Shown: piece after piece, positions 25,918 through 34,867 of the stretch
Layout: every line of letters starts with the position of its first letter
How positions within the stretch are numbered: position 1 is the first letter of the stretch
NCBI RefSeq assembly: GCF_900167075.1
Contig: NZ_FUWH01000001.1
Location: forward strand, 186,001-250,000
Source: Sediminibacterium ginsengisoli
GTDB lineage: Bacteria > Bacteroidota > Bacteroidia > Chitinophagales > Chitinophagaceae
DNA length: 64,000 nt
Direction of reading: 5' to 3'
Notes under the pieces: generated by a model
The model's input: the letters and a program-made list of their open reading frames with translations, nothing else
What the model was told of the DNA's origin: nothing
Databases searched by the model: none
Program-made: the position numbers and the translations under genes

Positions 25918-26637
25918 TTAAAGTGCGGGTAACAGATCGCAGAACCAGAAACCCATCCCTGTTGCCTCACCGCAATTATCGCTGCTGCTTTGCGGCGCTT
26001 TGTATTCGCGGTAAACTTTTTCCCCTGTCTCAAATGCAACCGGCTGTTTGAAGATGGGCCCATCGAACACGAATGTGTGGAACTCGCCATTTTCACCACA
26101 GGGGTCAACGCCTGCGGGCAGATCTTTCAGGAAGTCATGATCAATAATCCTTCCGGCAAAGCTGCTGTCCAGCAGTTCGGATTTCGTGCATACTACAATG
26201 GTCTTAAAACCAAGATCGAGGAATTCGTGTATAAGTTCGGTGGTGTCTCTCTTCCATAACGGAAAATAAGCAGAGAATCCTGCAGCGGCAAGTTTTTCTT
26301 CACGGTACCTGCGCAGGTCTTCCAGGAAAATATCGCCGAATACGGAATGGGTATAACCCGCTTCGCGGAATGTGGCCATTGTTGTTTCCATCGCTTTTTC
26401 GTAGTCGTGCATGGATGGCTGATCGGCAAGCAGCAATCTGGTGAGGGGAAGACCTAATGCCGCTGCCTGTTGCTCCAGCAGCACTGTTCTTACGCCATGC
26501 ATCGATACCCGGTCGTAAGTGCCGTTGATACTGGTAAGCAGTTGTTGTATTTCATAATCAGGATTACGCAGGGTATGGAACAATGCCAGTGCACTGTCTT
26601 TTCCACCACTCCAGTTGAACAGGGATTTGTGCGCCAC
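25918..26637 (-). CDS. Diphthine-ammonia ligase-like ATP pyrophosphatase (Dph6 family)
   Basis: 239 aa. The N-terminal FNWSGGKDSALALF is the PP-loop (SGGKDS) of the adenine nucleotide alpha-hydrolase fold, and FGDIFLEDLRRYRE, DLGFKTIVVCTKSELLDSSFAGR and DPCGENGEFHTFVFDGP match the Dph6/DUF71 family. Bacteria do not make diphthamide, so the eukaryotic function does not apply. Bacterial members often neighbour B12 genes, as here, and may handle a cobamide precursor, which is inference. A terminator-like hairpin lies upstream between it and the CWC gene. Confidence 0.8.
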   Translation of the reverse strand: MAHKSLFNWSGGKDSALALFHTLRNPDYEIQQLLTSINGTYDRVSMHGVRTVLLEQQAAALGLPLTRLLLADQPSMHDYEKAMETTMATFREAGYTHSVFGDIFLEDLRRYREEKLAAAGFSAYFPLWKRDTTELIHEFLDLGFKTIVVCTKSELLDSSFAGRIIDHDFLKDLPAGVDPCGENGEFHTFVFDGPIFKQPVAFETGEKVYREYKAPQSSSDNCGEATGMGFWFCDLLPAL

Positions 26638-26676
26638 AAAAAAGATTTAAAAAGTAAAAAAGAAACGTCAAGATAT

Positions 26677-26702
26677 AAAAAAGCCGCAGATTGCTCTGCG
26701 GC
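26677..26702 (-). terminator. Rho-independent terminator-like hairpin after the CWC gene
   Basis: On the minus strand the stem GCCGCAG/CTGCGGC (26683-26689 with 26696-26702) has a 6-nt loop and is followed by six T's (26677-26682). It lies 13 bp after the CWC stop and 39 bp before the Dph6-like start, so read-through into the Dph6-like and cobC genes may be reduced or they may have their own promoter. Confidence 0.75.
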
Positions 26703-26715
26703 CGTTTCTCAATGG

Positions 26716-26940
26716 TTATTGGTTTGGGGAAAGATATTTCTCTTTAAAGAAAATGTATTTGTTCTTGATATCTTTCAGGCAGTTGTTGCACAAACAATCT
26801 GTGTACCGTTCCTCGGTAAAGGCCCTCTCTTCCATGGTGAGCTGCACAGTGCTGCAATGGCAGTGTGCAACATCGCCCACTTTGCATTCGAAAGATTGTT
26901 TGCACCTCGGGCATATTTTCTGTTCATGTGTCGGCATCAC
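26716..26940 (-). CDS. Cysteine-rich CWC family protein
   Basis: 74 aa with eight cysteines: KICPRCKQSFECKVGDVAHCHCSTVQL and TDCLCNNCLKDI. The pattern fits the small cysteine-rich CWC family, presumably a zinc-binding cytosolic protein. Function is unknown. It starts 21 bp after the btuB stop and is therefore likely under the same cobalamin riboswitch. A terminator follows directly. Confidence 0.8.
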   Translation of the reverse strand: MMPTHEQKICPRCKQSFECKVGDVAHCHCSTVQLTMEERAFTEERYTDCLCNNCLKDIKNKYIFFKEKYLSPNQ

Positions 26941-26961
26941 GTATTGTTTAGTGCGAATCAG

Positions 26962-28893
26962 CTACCAGTTAAAGGTAAGCCCCGCATTGAATATAACAGG
27001 GATCGCGTTATACCCCCTGGTATCGTAAAATTTCCTGTTGGTGAAATTCTGTACATCGGCAAAGAACTTCAGGCTCTCGGATGTTTTGTACTCTGCATAA
27101 GCGCTGAAGATTACATAGTTGTCGAGGAACAGGTCCTGCTTTTTGTAACCACCCACGTCATAACGTCCGGCCACATATTTACCGCTGATACTCGCATAGA
27201 GACCTTTGGTGAACTGGTAGCCGGTAGTCAGGTTAATGCTGTGTTTTGGTCTGCGCAGCGAATAATTGTACAGCGTATCTTTAAAGTTCACACGGCTTTG
27301 TGTTGCTTCTTCCAGTGATGTATAGGCATAGTTACCTGTAATGGTCCAGGTGGCGGTTGGTGCAACGGTTACCTCGTATTCTATACCTCTTGCTTCCTGC
27401 TTCGCGAAATTAAAATAGCGGCCTGGCGTGCTTACGTTGTTGTAATCGATACCATTGGTGATGTCGCGGTAGAAGAATACGATCCTGTTGCTGAAGCCTT
27501 TATATTGCTGCTGTACACCCACTTCATAGTTTACAGATCTTTCAGGATCAAGCGCTACTTCAGTTCCGGTAGAATAGATCTGGTACAGCGATGGCGCCTT
27601 AAACGCGCTGGCGATACTTCCGAATACCCTGTAATGCTCACTGATGGTATAAGAAGGGTTGAATGTGTAAGTGAAATTGTTGCCGTAACGGGAATGGTTA
27701 TTATACCTTCCGCCCAGCTCTACATTAAAACCTTTCAGGCCGAATGCAAGCGAGGCGTAAGCGGATGCCTGGTTCATTCCTTTATCCGGAAAACTGCTGT
27801 TGTAAGGGCCGAATGAACTCATGGAAACATACTGGTTATTCATTGAGCCGAAACGATAATCGCCGCCTGCCAGTAAGGTGAGGCCTTTAACAAGCTTTAC
27901 AGATGCATATAACTCTGCAAACTGGGTAATGGCATCGTAATCATTCATAGAGTAGGCTGTTGCGCCCGGAATAGTAGCGTTGTCGTTGTAGTTCCGGTGC
28001 ATTTTGCTGTACTGGTAATTACCGTTCAGCGACCAGCGGTCTCTTTTAAACACGAAACCTGCACCTGCTGTGAGATTTTTGTTGTCGATGGTATAGTTCC
28101 GCTTATCTGCAAAGGCGCCCGCATCAATGTCGGCATTGTACTGGCTGAACATGGTGAATGCTTTAACAGCCAGCTGGCTGGTGGCCTGGTAAAGGACCGA
28201 ACCACTGGTAACGGTTCCGTCATAACCGTCGTTATCGAAGTTTTTGGTTCCGGTACTGTCATAGGCTGCGGAGAATCCTTTGGTGCTCAGCCGTGCAAAA
28301 CGACCTGTATAGGTGAGTTTGCCGGTTTTGCCGTAAACCTGGAGGTTGTTACGGGTAGTGCTTTTGTTACCGGCTGTCATGGTTGCTTTTACGTTAAAAG
28401 GTTTGCTGATGTCCTTTTTAACGGTGATGATATTGATCACACCCGCAACGGCGTCGCTGCCGTAGAGGGTAGACTGCGCACCTTTACAGATCTCGATGCG
28501 CTCGATATCGTTGATGGAAAAAAGATTCAGATCGAAATCATTGGTGATCTGCGAAGGATCGTTTACCGGTATGCCGTCCAGCAGGATCAGCGTACGGCCC
28601 GACGCGGCACCACGCATGAATACGGACTGAACACCGCCCGGATTGTTCAGCGCGCCGTTGATGGTGATGCCCACCTGCTCGTTCAGTAACTGCGCAACGG
28701 TTTTGCCGGTGCTTCTTTCGATCTGTTGTTTGGTGATAACGGAAATGACTTTTCCGGTTGTACTCTGTTTCTGCTCTGTTTTATTGGCAGTAACGATCAC
28801 ATCATCCAGTTGCCTGGTCCTGATGCTGTCTTGTTGTGCAAAACTCGCACTACCTGCAAGCAGTGCGGTAAGGAGCGTAAATGATCTGCTCAT
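26962..28893 (-). CDS. btuB: BtuB-like TonB-dependent cobalamin receptor
   Basis: 643 aa from ATG 28893 (MSRSFTLLTALLAGSASFAQ is the signal peptide). The frame continues 90 codons upstream, but that region is the riboswitch leader. A TonB box-like LDDVIVTANK is followed by a plug domain (QLLNEQVGITINGALNNPGGVQSVFMRG; IERIEICKGAQSTLYGSDAVAGVINIIT) and a 22-strand-type barrel ending in NAGLTFNW with a terminal aromatic. The cobalamin riboswitch in its leader assigns the substrate as B12 or another corrinoid. No BtuCDF genes are in the window. Confidence 0.93.
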   Translation of the reverse strand: MSRSFTLLTALLAGSASFAQQDSIRTRQLDDVIVTANKTEQKQSTTGKVISVITKQQIERSTGKTVAQLLNEQVGITINGALNNPGGVQSVFMRGAASGRTLILLDGIPVNDPSQITNDFDLNLFSINDIERIEICKGAQSTLYGSDAVAGVINIITVKKDISKPFNVKATMTAGNKSTTRNNLQVYGKTGKLTYTGRFARLSTKGFSAAYDSTGTKNFDNDGYDGTVTSGSVLYQATSQLAVKAFTMFSQYNADIDAGAFADKRNYTIDNKNLTAGAGFVFKRDRWSLNGNYQYSKMHRNYNDNATIPGATAYSMNDYDAITQFAELYASVKLVKGLTLLAGGDYRFGSMNNQYVSMSSFGPYNSSFPDKGMNQASAYASLAFGLKGFNVELGGRYNNHSRYGNNFTYTFNPSYTISEHYRVFGSIASAFKAPSLYQIYSTGTEVALDPERSVNYEVGVQQQYKGFSNRIVFFYRDITNGIDYNNVSTPGRYFNFAKQEARGIEYEVTVAPTATWTITGNYAYTSLEEATQSRVNFKDTLYNYSLRRPKHSINLTTGYQFTKGLYASISGKYVAGRYDVGGYKKQDLFLDNYVIFSAYAEYKTSESLKFFADVQNFTNRKFYDTRGYNAIPVIFNAGLTFNW

Positions 28894-28999
28894 TGTTTTG
28901 GTTTTGATTTGAACAATGAGCTTCCAGGGAATAATAGAGAAATATAAAATGACTGCTGCAGACAGCATTTTACATCCTTGCCTTTCGCCCGAAAGCCGT

Positions 29000-29180
29000 G
29001 AATGATAATATACCAGGCAGGTCTTCTGGCTTACATCGCGCACCTGGCCTTCCCGTGATGAACAGTGGCATGGAGTAGGTGCGGTTCCGGCCATGAACGG
29101 CCGGATAATGCTTACAGCTACGGGGATAGCGCCGGAATTGCACCGGACTTCCCTTTTAATCACGCAGTGCGTGAACCGGA
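29000..29180 (-). promoter_or_regulatory. Cobalamin (B12) riboswitch in the btuB leader
   Basis: Read on the minus strand, the conserved blocks appear in order: AAAAGGGAA, GGTGCAATTCCGGCGC, CCCCGTAGCTGTAA, CCACTG, GGGAAGGC and the B12 box AAGCCAGAAGACCTGCC (29016-29032). These are the core segments of class I cobalamin riboswitches. The 3' end lies about 110 nt before the btuB start, leaving room for an expression platform; a small GCTTTCG/CGAAAGC hairpin sits at ~28981-28996 with no T-run, so translational control is more likely than termination. Confidence 0.95.
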
Positions 29181-29188
29181 TATGCAGA

Positions 29189-29196
29189 CAAAGGTA
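29189..29196 (-). promoter_or_regulatory. Predicted -7 element of the riboswitch/btuB promoter
   Basis: On the minus strand the bases read TACCTTTG, a perfect match to the Bacteroidota -7 consensus TAnnTTTG. It lies just upstream of the first riboswitch block, so transcription would begin near 29182 and include the whole aptamer. The -33 TTTG is weak (TTTC about 20 bp upstream). Confidence 0.5.
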
Positions 29197-29329
29197 ATCA
29201 CATTGTGCTATCGGCGAGAAAAATAATCGGCGGATAAGGAATCGGATTAACCGATAAGCGGTATTGACCAGCGGGTAACGCCAACAGTTTCAGTTAAGTT
29301 TATTACATTTAAAGCCACAGATATTAATT

Positions 29330-30697
29330 ATGCAGGGAAAACAGAAACTGAACCTTTTCAGCTTTACGATGATCGTTGTAGGACTGGTCATCGGTATGGG
29401 TATTTTCAGAACGGCAGCAACCAGTGCAAGGGATGCGATAGCGCCATCGGTTTATTTTACAGCCTGGGTGCTGGGTGGTTTCATCGCATTATGCGGTGCG
29501 CTTACTTATGCCGAGATCGGCAGCCGTTACCCGGTTACCGGTGGTTATTACAAAATATTTTCTTATGCCTATCACCCGAGTATAGCATTCGCGATCAATT
29601 GTATTATCCTGATCAGTAATGCAGCCAGCCTGAGCGGTGTGGCCCTGATCGGCAGTGGTTATATTGCAAAACTGTTTCCGCAATGGCAGTGGACGGATAT
29701 AGACAAAGCCTTGCTGAGCTGCGGGGCTATTATTATATTCTATGCCATCAACCTGATGGGGCTGCGCATGAGTTCCCGCGCGCAGAATGTGCTGATGCTG
29801 ATCAAGATTACCATGATCGTAGTGCTGATCGGTGCATTGCTGTTTCCGCATGACAGTGCGCAGGCTGCGGTGAGTGCAGCCGCTCCCGCCGCAGTAACAA
29901 CGCCTTCCATGAGCTGGATCCAGAGTCTGGGATTAAGCCTGATAGCGGTGTCGTTTACCTATGGCGGTTATCAGCAGACCATCAATTTCGGAAATGAAGT
30001 GGATCGCCCCTCAAAGAACATCCCCAAAGGGATCTTTATCGGTATCGCGATCATTATTGCTTTGTACCTGCTGGTGAATCTCAGCTACTATAGCATTGTA
30101 GGGTTCGATAATATGAAAGGCGAAAGAGAGATCGCTTATGTGGTGATAGAAAAAACTTTCGGAACGCGGGGTGCAGATATTTTCTCCTTTTTCCTCTTCT
30201 TTGGCGTACTCGCATATGTGAATGCTTTATTGCTGAGTAATCCCCGCGTTATGTATGCAATGGGAACCGAAGGAACACTGCCTGCGGTTTTCATGAAGCA
30301 GAATAAAAAGAACGCAGTGCTGACGGTTTCCCTTACCGTATTTGCCGCTATGTGTATCGTGATCCTGTTCTTCGCACAAACATTCGAGAAGATCCTCAAC
30401 TTCACTATTTTCCTCGATTGTTTCGGAATGGTGGCATCGAGCGCAACAATTTTTGTATTGCGGAAAAGGACTAAACATCTCGATAATACGGGCATTTATA
30501 AAATGAAACTTTTCCCCGTATTACCGGTGATCTTTATTGCCGCCTACCTCTTTGTAGGAACCAGCATTGCTATCCAGACGCCTGATACGGCCCTGGTGGG
30601 TGTTGCGGTGCTGGCAGCCTTTATGGTACTCTATTTCGTTACCCAGAAATTCAGGCGGCAGCCCGTTCTTCCTGCCGATCCGGAACAAGAAGCATAA
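29330..30697 (+). CDS. APC-superfamily amino acid permease
   Basis: 455 aa with about twelve hydrophobic helices. FTMIVVGLVIGMGIFRTAATSA at helix 1 carries the GxGIF-type unwound motif of APC transporters, and FIALCGALTYAEIGSRYPVTGGYYKIF matches helix 2-3 signatures. Substrate is probably a neutral or sulfur amino acid, judged only from the PLP enzyme 2 bp downstream. The protein sits in the inner membrane. Confidence 0.9.
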   Translation: MQGKQKLNLFSFTMIVVGLVIGMGIFRTAATSARDAIAPSVYFTAWVLGGFIALCGALTYAEIGSRYPVTGGYYKIFSYAYHPSIAFAINCIILISNAASLSGVALIGSGYIAKLFPQWQWTDIDKALLSCGAIIIFYAINLMGLRMSSRAQNVLMLIKITMIVVLIGALLFPHDSAQAAVSAAAPAAVTTPSMSWIQSLGLSLIAVSFTYGGYQQTINFGNEVDRPSKNIPKGIFIGIAIIIALYLLVNLSYYSIVGFDNMKGEREIAYVVIEKTFGTRGADIFSFFLFFGVLAYVNALLLSNPRVMYAMGTEGTLPAVFMKQNKKNAVLTVSLTVFAAMCIVILFFAQTFEKILNFTIFLDCFGMVASSATIFVLRKRTKHLDNTGIYKMKLFPVLPVIFIAAYLFVGTSIAIQTPDTALVGVAVLAAFMVLYFVTQKFRRQPVLPADPEQEA

Positions 30698-30699
30698 TT

Positions 30700-31872
30700 A
30701 TGGATCTTTCATTCATCATCAACGAACTAGGCGAAGAGCGCGATGATTATTTTCGCGCCATCGCGCCGCCGATCGTTCAGACCAGCAATTTCGCTTTCAA
30801 AACCGTTGCTGAGATGCGCAATGCTTTCAGCGATGAATACTCAACCTGGATCTACAGCCGCGGAATGAACCCGACGGTAGATATTCTCCGTAAAAAACTG
30901 GCCGCGCTCGACGGGGCTGAAGATTGCCTGGTATTCAACAGCGGCGCCGCAGCCATATTTGCTGCCGTGCTCGCCAACGTGAAAAGCGGGGATCATATCG
31001 TAAGTGTAAAAGAACCTTATTCCTGGGCACAGCGCATGTTTGAGGTGATCCTGCCGCGTTTCGGGGTTACGGTAACTTATGTGGATGGTACGGAAACAGC
31101 GAATTTTAAAAATGCGATCAGGCCCGAAACCACGCTGATCTACCTCGAATCTCCCAACAGCTGGTCGTTTGCCCTGCAGGATCTTTCAGCCGTAGCTGCA
31201 CTGGCAAAGGAGAAAGGAATCACAACTGTTATCGACAACAGCTATTGCACACCAATTTACCAGCGACCCGTGGAAATGGGTATCGACCTGGTGCTCCAAT
31301 CCGCTACCAAATACATCGGCGGACACAGCGATACGGTTGCTGGCGTTCTCTGCGGAAGCCGTGCCATGATCGAAAGGATCTTCAACAGCGAATACATGAA
31401 TATCGGCTCCGGCATACAACCATTCAATGCCTGGCTGCTGATACGTGGTCTACGCACTTTGCCCGCAAGGCTGGAGCGTATAACCCGCACTACCGATACC
31501 GTAATTGCTTTTCTGAAAGAACATGAGCGCGTAGAAAGGGTCTTGTTCCCGTTAGATCCGTCTTTCCCGCAGTATGAACTGGCCAGGCGGCAGATGGAAG
31601 GCGGCTGCGGACTGCTTACATTCATCATAAAAGCGGAATCCTGCGGCACCATCGAACGTTTTTGCGAGTCGCTCAGGCATATCCTGATGGCGGTAAGCTG
31701 GGGCGGGCACGAATCGCTCATCATACCCAAATGCGCCGGAATGCCGCCGGAGCAGTTCAGCAGTACCATCGAAATGCACCGGAGCCTGCGCCTGTACACA
31801 GGACTGGAAGACGCAGATTATATCATCAGCGACCTGAAACGCGGATTCGATGCCATTGCCGGGCTCCCCTGA
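30700..31872 (+). CDS. Cys/Met-metabolism PLP-dependent enzyme (cystathionine synthase/lyase family)
   Basis: 390 aa of the trans-sulfuration fold. YSRGMNPTVDILRKKLAALDGAEDCLVFNSGAAAIFAAVLA contains the cofactor phosphate site, TVIDNSYCTPIYQRPVEMGIDLVLQSATKYIGGHSD contains the Asp of the PLP ring contact and the Schiff-base Lys (SATK), and LRLYTGLED is the C-terminal substrate-carboxylate site. Gamma-synthase, gamma-lyase and methionine lyase members cannot be told apart by eye. Co-transcription with the permease suggests catabolism of an imported amino acid. Confidence 0.85.
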   Translation: MDLSFIINELGEERDDYFRAIAPPIVQTSNFAFKTVAEMRNAFSDEYSTWIYSRGMNPTVDILRKKLAALDGAEDCLVFNSGAAAIFAAVLANVKSGDHIVSVKEPYSWAQRMFEVILPRFGVTVTYVDGTETANFKNAIRPETTLIYLESPNSWSFALQDLSAVAALAKEKGITTVIDNSYCTPIYQRPVEMGIDLVLQSATKYIGGHSDTVAGVLCGSRAMIERIFNSEYMNIGSGIQPFNAWLLIRGLRTLPARLERITRTTDTVIAFLKEHERVERVLFPLDPSFPQYELARRQMEGGCGLLTFIIKAESCGTIERFCESLRHILMAVSWGGHESLIIPKCAGMPPEQFSSTIEMHRSLRLYTGLEDADYIISDLKRGFDAIAGLP

Positions 31873-31943
31873 CAATTCCTTAAAGATGATGCCGTCTGTC
31901 TAAAATTTATGGAAGTGCTGCGGAAACTGCTATTTTTGTTTAT

Positions 31944-33407
31944 ATGAGAAAGTTATTTACCCTTGTTTGCTGTGCATTCCTCTTGCAGGGGCGGGCGCAG
32001 AACGGTTCCGATAAATGGGACCTGCGGCAGTGCGTAGAATATGCCAGGCAAAATAACATATCTGTAAAACAGGCCGATGTGCAGGCACGGATTGCTGCGC
32101 TGCAGGAAAAACAGGCCAAATACAACCTATACCCGAACGCATCAGGTAATGCCACTACCGGTGTCCGTTTCGGCCGCTCTATTGATCCTACCACCAACGG
32201 GTTTGCCAATTCGCAGTTCCTTTACCAGAATTTCGGCATCAGCGGCGGTGTGCAGATTTACAACCAGGGTCGTCTGCGCTACAACCTGGAAGCAGCGAAA
32301 CTGAACCTGAAAGCGGCACTTGCCGATGTGGAGACTGCCGCAAATGATGTATCTATCAACGTAGCAACCTATTACCTGCAGGTCTTACTGGCCAAGGAAC
32401 AGATCAATGTTACCAATGTTCAGATCTCTCAGACACTGACCCAATACGACATCACTAAAAAAAGAGTGGACGCCGGTGCATTACCGGAGCTCAACCTTGC
32501 CGAAGTGGAAGCGCAACTGGCAACAGACAGTACCAATTATATCTCTGCACGGGCACAATACGAGCAGAGCCTGATCAATCTCCGTGCATTGCTCAACCTC
32601 GATCCTTCCGTATTATTCGGCCTTGAAACACCACCTGTAGAACAGATCCCGATCGAAACGCTGGGTGATCTGCAGCCGGAATACGTGTACAACCTGGCGC
32701 TGGGTAACCAGCCCCTGCAGAGAGCCAACGAATTCAGGATCCAGGCCGCGCAGAAAAATATTCTCGCTTCCAGGGCGATCATGTATCCCACATTAAGTGT
32801 GGGCGCCAGCCTCGCCACCAACTTTTCCAATTCGTTCAAATATACCAACGGAGTTACGTTTGGCGGTTATGCTCCTATTACCGGGGCCGAACCCGTCGTT
32901 AATATCAGCAACGTAAACTACTATGTGCAATCACCCATCTACAAAGTAACCCAGAGTTCCCGGAGTTTTGGCGATCTCTGGAGTGGCTGGAGCGATCAGC
33001 TGAGCAATAACTTTGGTCAGAACGTAGGCCTCACGCTTTCTGTGCCCATTTTCAACAATGGCCAGGGAAGGATTGCACACCAGCAGTCAAAACTCAACCT
33101 GAAATCCGCAGAACTGCAGAAAGAATCGAGTAACCTTAAACTGAAACAGGATATTTATACGGCTTATACCAATGCATCATCGGCCCTGCAGAAATTCAAC
33201 GCAGGTAAGAAAAACGTGGAAAGTGCCCAGAAAGCCTATGATTTTGCATTGAAACGTTATGAGGTAGGATTGCTGAACTCGCTCGATCTCATCACCAATC
33301 AGAACAACCTGCTCCGCGCTAAATTGCTGCAGCTGAACAACCAGTACGATTATGTATTCAAAATGAAATTGCTGGAGTTTTACAAAGGGCAGGGTATGAA
33401 ATTATAA
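31944..33407 (+). CDS. TolC family outer-membrane efflux protein
   Basis: 487 aa with a signal peptide (MRKLFTLVCCAFLLQGRAQ). WDLRQCVEYARQNNISVKQADVQARIAALQEKQAKYNLYPN is the usual N-terminal TolC repeat, and two long Ala/Gln/Leu-rich coiled-coil stretches frame two strand regions (duplicated OEP layout). It forms the outer-membrane exit duct of tripartite pumps. The membrane-fusion protein follows after 42 bp, but no inner-membrane pump gene comes next. Confidence 0.92.
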   Translation: MRKLFTLVCCAFLLQGRAQNGSDKWDLRQCVEYARQNNISVKQADVQARIAALQEKQAKYNLYPNASGNATTGVRFGRSIDPTTNGFANSQFLYQNFGISGGVQIYNQGRLRYNLEAAKLNLKAALADVETAANDVSINVATYYLQVLLAKEQINVTNVQISQTLTQYDITKKRVDAGALPELNLAEVEAQLATDSTNYISARAQYEQSLINLRALLNLDPSVLFGLETPPVEQIPIETLGDLQPEYVYNLALGNQPLQRANEFRIQAAQKNILASRAIMYPTLSVGASLATNFSNSFKYTNGVTFGGYAPITGAEPVVNISNVNYYVQSPIYKVTQSSRSFGDLWSGWSDQLSNNFGQNVGLTLSVPIFNNGQGRIAHQQSKLNLKSAELQKESSNLKLKQDIYTAYTNASSALQKFNAGKKNVESAQKAYDFALKRYEVGLLNSLDLITNQNNLLRAKLLQLNNQYDYVFKMKLLEFYKGQGMKL

Positions 33408-33449
33408 CACTTAACCTGGCGAATATATCCCAAACACAAAAGAAATTTT

Positions 33450-34811
33450 ATGAGTAAGAAATTGATCTGGATCATTGTAATACTCCTCGTTGTGATCGCA
33501 ATTTTCGTGGGCCTTAAAAAAGGAGGCGTGATAGGGAAGGAAGAAGGCATCAAAGTCTCTGCCGAAAAAGTAACCACACGCACCATCATCGAAGCCGTAA
33601 ATGCGAGCGGGAAAGTATACCCCGAGATCGAGGTAAAAGTAAGCCCGGATATCAGCGGTGAGATTGTTGAGCTGACCGTAAACGAAGGCGACAGCGTTAA
33701 AAAAGGACAGATTCTTGCCAGGATCTATGCCGATATCTACTCAACCCAGCGCGATCAGGTTGCAGCAGGTGTTGACCAGGCCAGGGCATCCCTCTCTAAC
33801 TCAGAAGCAAGTATCGTTGGGTTAAAAGCAATGCTGGACAATGCAAAAGCCACTTACGACAGGCAGCGTAAACTGCTCACGGATAAAGTGATCTCCCGTT
33901 CAGAATTTGAACAGGCAGAACAGGCATACCGTTCGGCTGAAGCTAATTATAATGCTGCAAAAGAAGGACTGAGAGGCAACCAGGCATCTATTCTGAGCGC
34001 AGAAGCGCAATTGTCGCGTGCCAACAAAGACCTGTCGAGAACCACGCTCACAGCCCCGATGGACGGAGTGATCAGCCTGCTGGCCGTTAAAAAAGGGGAA
34101 CGTGTGGTAGGTACGGCACAAATGGCGGGAACAGAAATGATGCGTGTTGCAGATATGAGAAGTATCGAGATCAGGGTAGACGTGGGCGAGAATGACATCC
34201 CCAAAGTAAAACTCGGTGATACGGCAATTGTGGAAGTAGATGCATATACTAACCGTAAATTCAAAGGCCTGGTTTACAAGATCGCCAATCCCAATACTAC
34301 AACGGCAACCTCCTCATCATCCGGCACTGAAGTAACAAACTATAAAGTCCATATCAGGTTACTGCCTTCCAGTTATGCAGACCTGGTAGCTGCAGGTAAA
34401 AGCTTTCCTTTCCGTCCGGGTATGAGTGCCAGTGCCGATATCCAGACCCGCACCAAAACCGGCGTAACAGCTGTTCCGCTGAATGCAGTAACAACGAGGG
34501 ATAAGGATAGCGACAAATCTCCCGGCACGAAAAAAGACGACAAGCCGGAAGATCAGGATACACCGAAATCGGCCAGTGCGGAAGATGGCATAGAAGAAGT
34601 GGTATTCGTTTTACAGAAGGATAATAAGGTAAAGAAAGTAAAAGTGAAAACCGGTATCCAGGACCTGAACTATATCGAGATCGTTGAAGGACTGAAAAGC
34701 GGCGATGAAGTCATTTCCGGTCCTTACAGCATCGTAAGTAAAACACTCAAAGACGGCAACCTGGTAACGGTTGTACCTAAAGACAAGCTGTTTGACGAGA
34801 AGAAGAACTAA
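33450..34811 (+). CDS. Efflux periplasmic adaptor (HlyD/MacA-like membrane-fusion protein)
   Basis: 453 aa with an N-terminal membrane anchor (LIWIIVILLVVIAIFVGL). The lipoyl-like halves (VKVSPDISGEIVELTVNEGDSVKKGQILARI and TTLTAPMDGVISLLAVKKGERVVG) bracket a coiled-coil hairpin (~95-190), followed by a beta-barrel and a Lys/Asp-rich insert near 350-385. This is the adaptor of a MacAB- or RND-type tripartite pump. gpsA follows instead of an ABC permease, so the energizing partner is encoded elsewhere. Confidence 0.9.
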   Translation: MSKKLIWIIVILLVVIAIFVGLKKGGVIGKEEGIKVSAEKVTTRTIIEAVNASGKVYPEIEVKVSPDISGEIVELTVNEGDSVKKGQILARIYADIYSTQRDQVAAGVDQARASLSNSEASIVGLKAMLDNAKATYDRQRKLLTDKVISRSEFEQAEQAYRSAEANYNAAKEGLRGNQASILSAEAQLSRANKDLSRTTLTAPMDGVISLLAVKKGERVVGTAQMAGTEMMRVADMRSIEIRVDVGENDIPKVKLGDTAIVEVDAYTNRKFKGLVYKIANPNTTTATSSSSGTEVTNYKVHIRLLPSSYADLVAAGKSFPFRPGMSASADIQTRTKTGVTAVPLNAVTTRDKDSDKSPGTKKDDKPEDQDTPKSASAEDGIEEVVFVLQKDNKVKKVKVKTGIQDLNYIEIVEGLKSGDEVISGPYSIVSKTLKDGNLVTVVPKDKLFDEKKN

Positions 34812-34867
34812 GGGCAAACTGGATTTGCTGTGATATTTGTGTAGGAACCAGATTTAATTTTTTGCGC

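Noticed and set aside
26470..27318. A 282-codon plus-strand open frame opposite the Dph6-like, CWC and btuB genes
   Set aside because: It spans three well-supported minus-strand genes, has no recognisable domain and shows the mixed composition of an antisense shadow frame.
27997..28689. A 230-codon plus-strand open frame inside btuB
   Set aside because: It is antisense to the conserved plug and barrel of btuB and has no family features; such long shadows are common opposite these codons.
29228..29265. ATCGG-N5-CCGAT dyad and CGGATAA-type repeats upstream of the amino-acid permease
   Set aside because: Short arms, low complexity and no relation to a recognisable promoter. It may be an operator but nothing else supports it.
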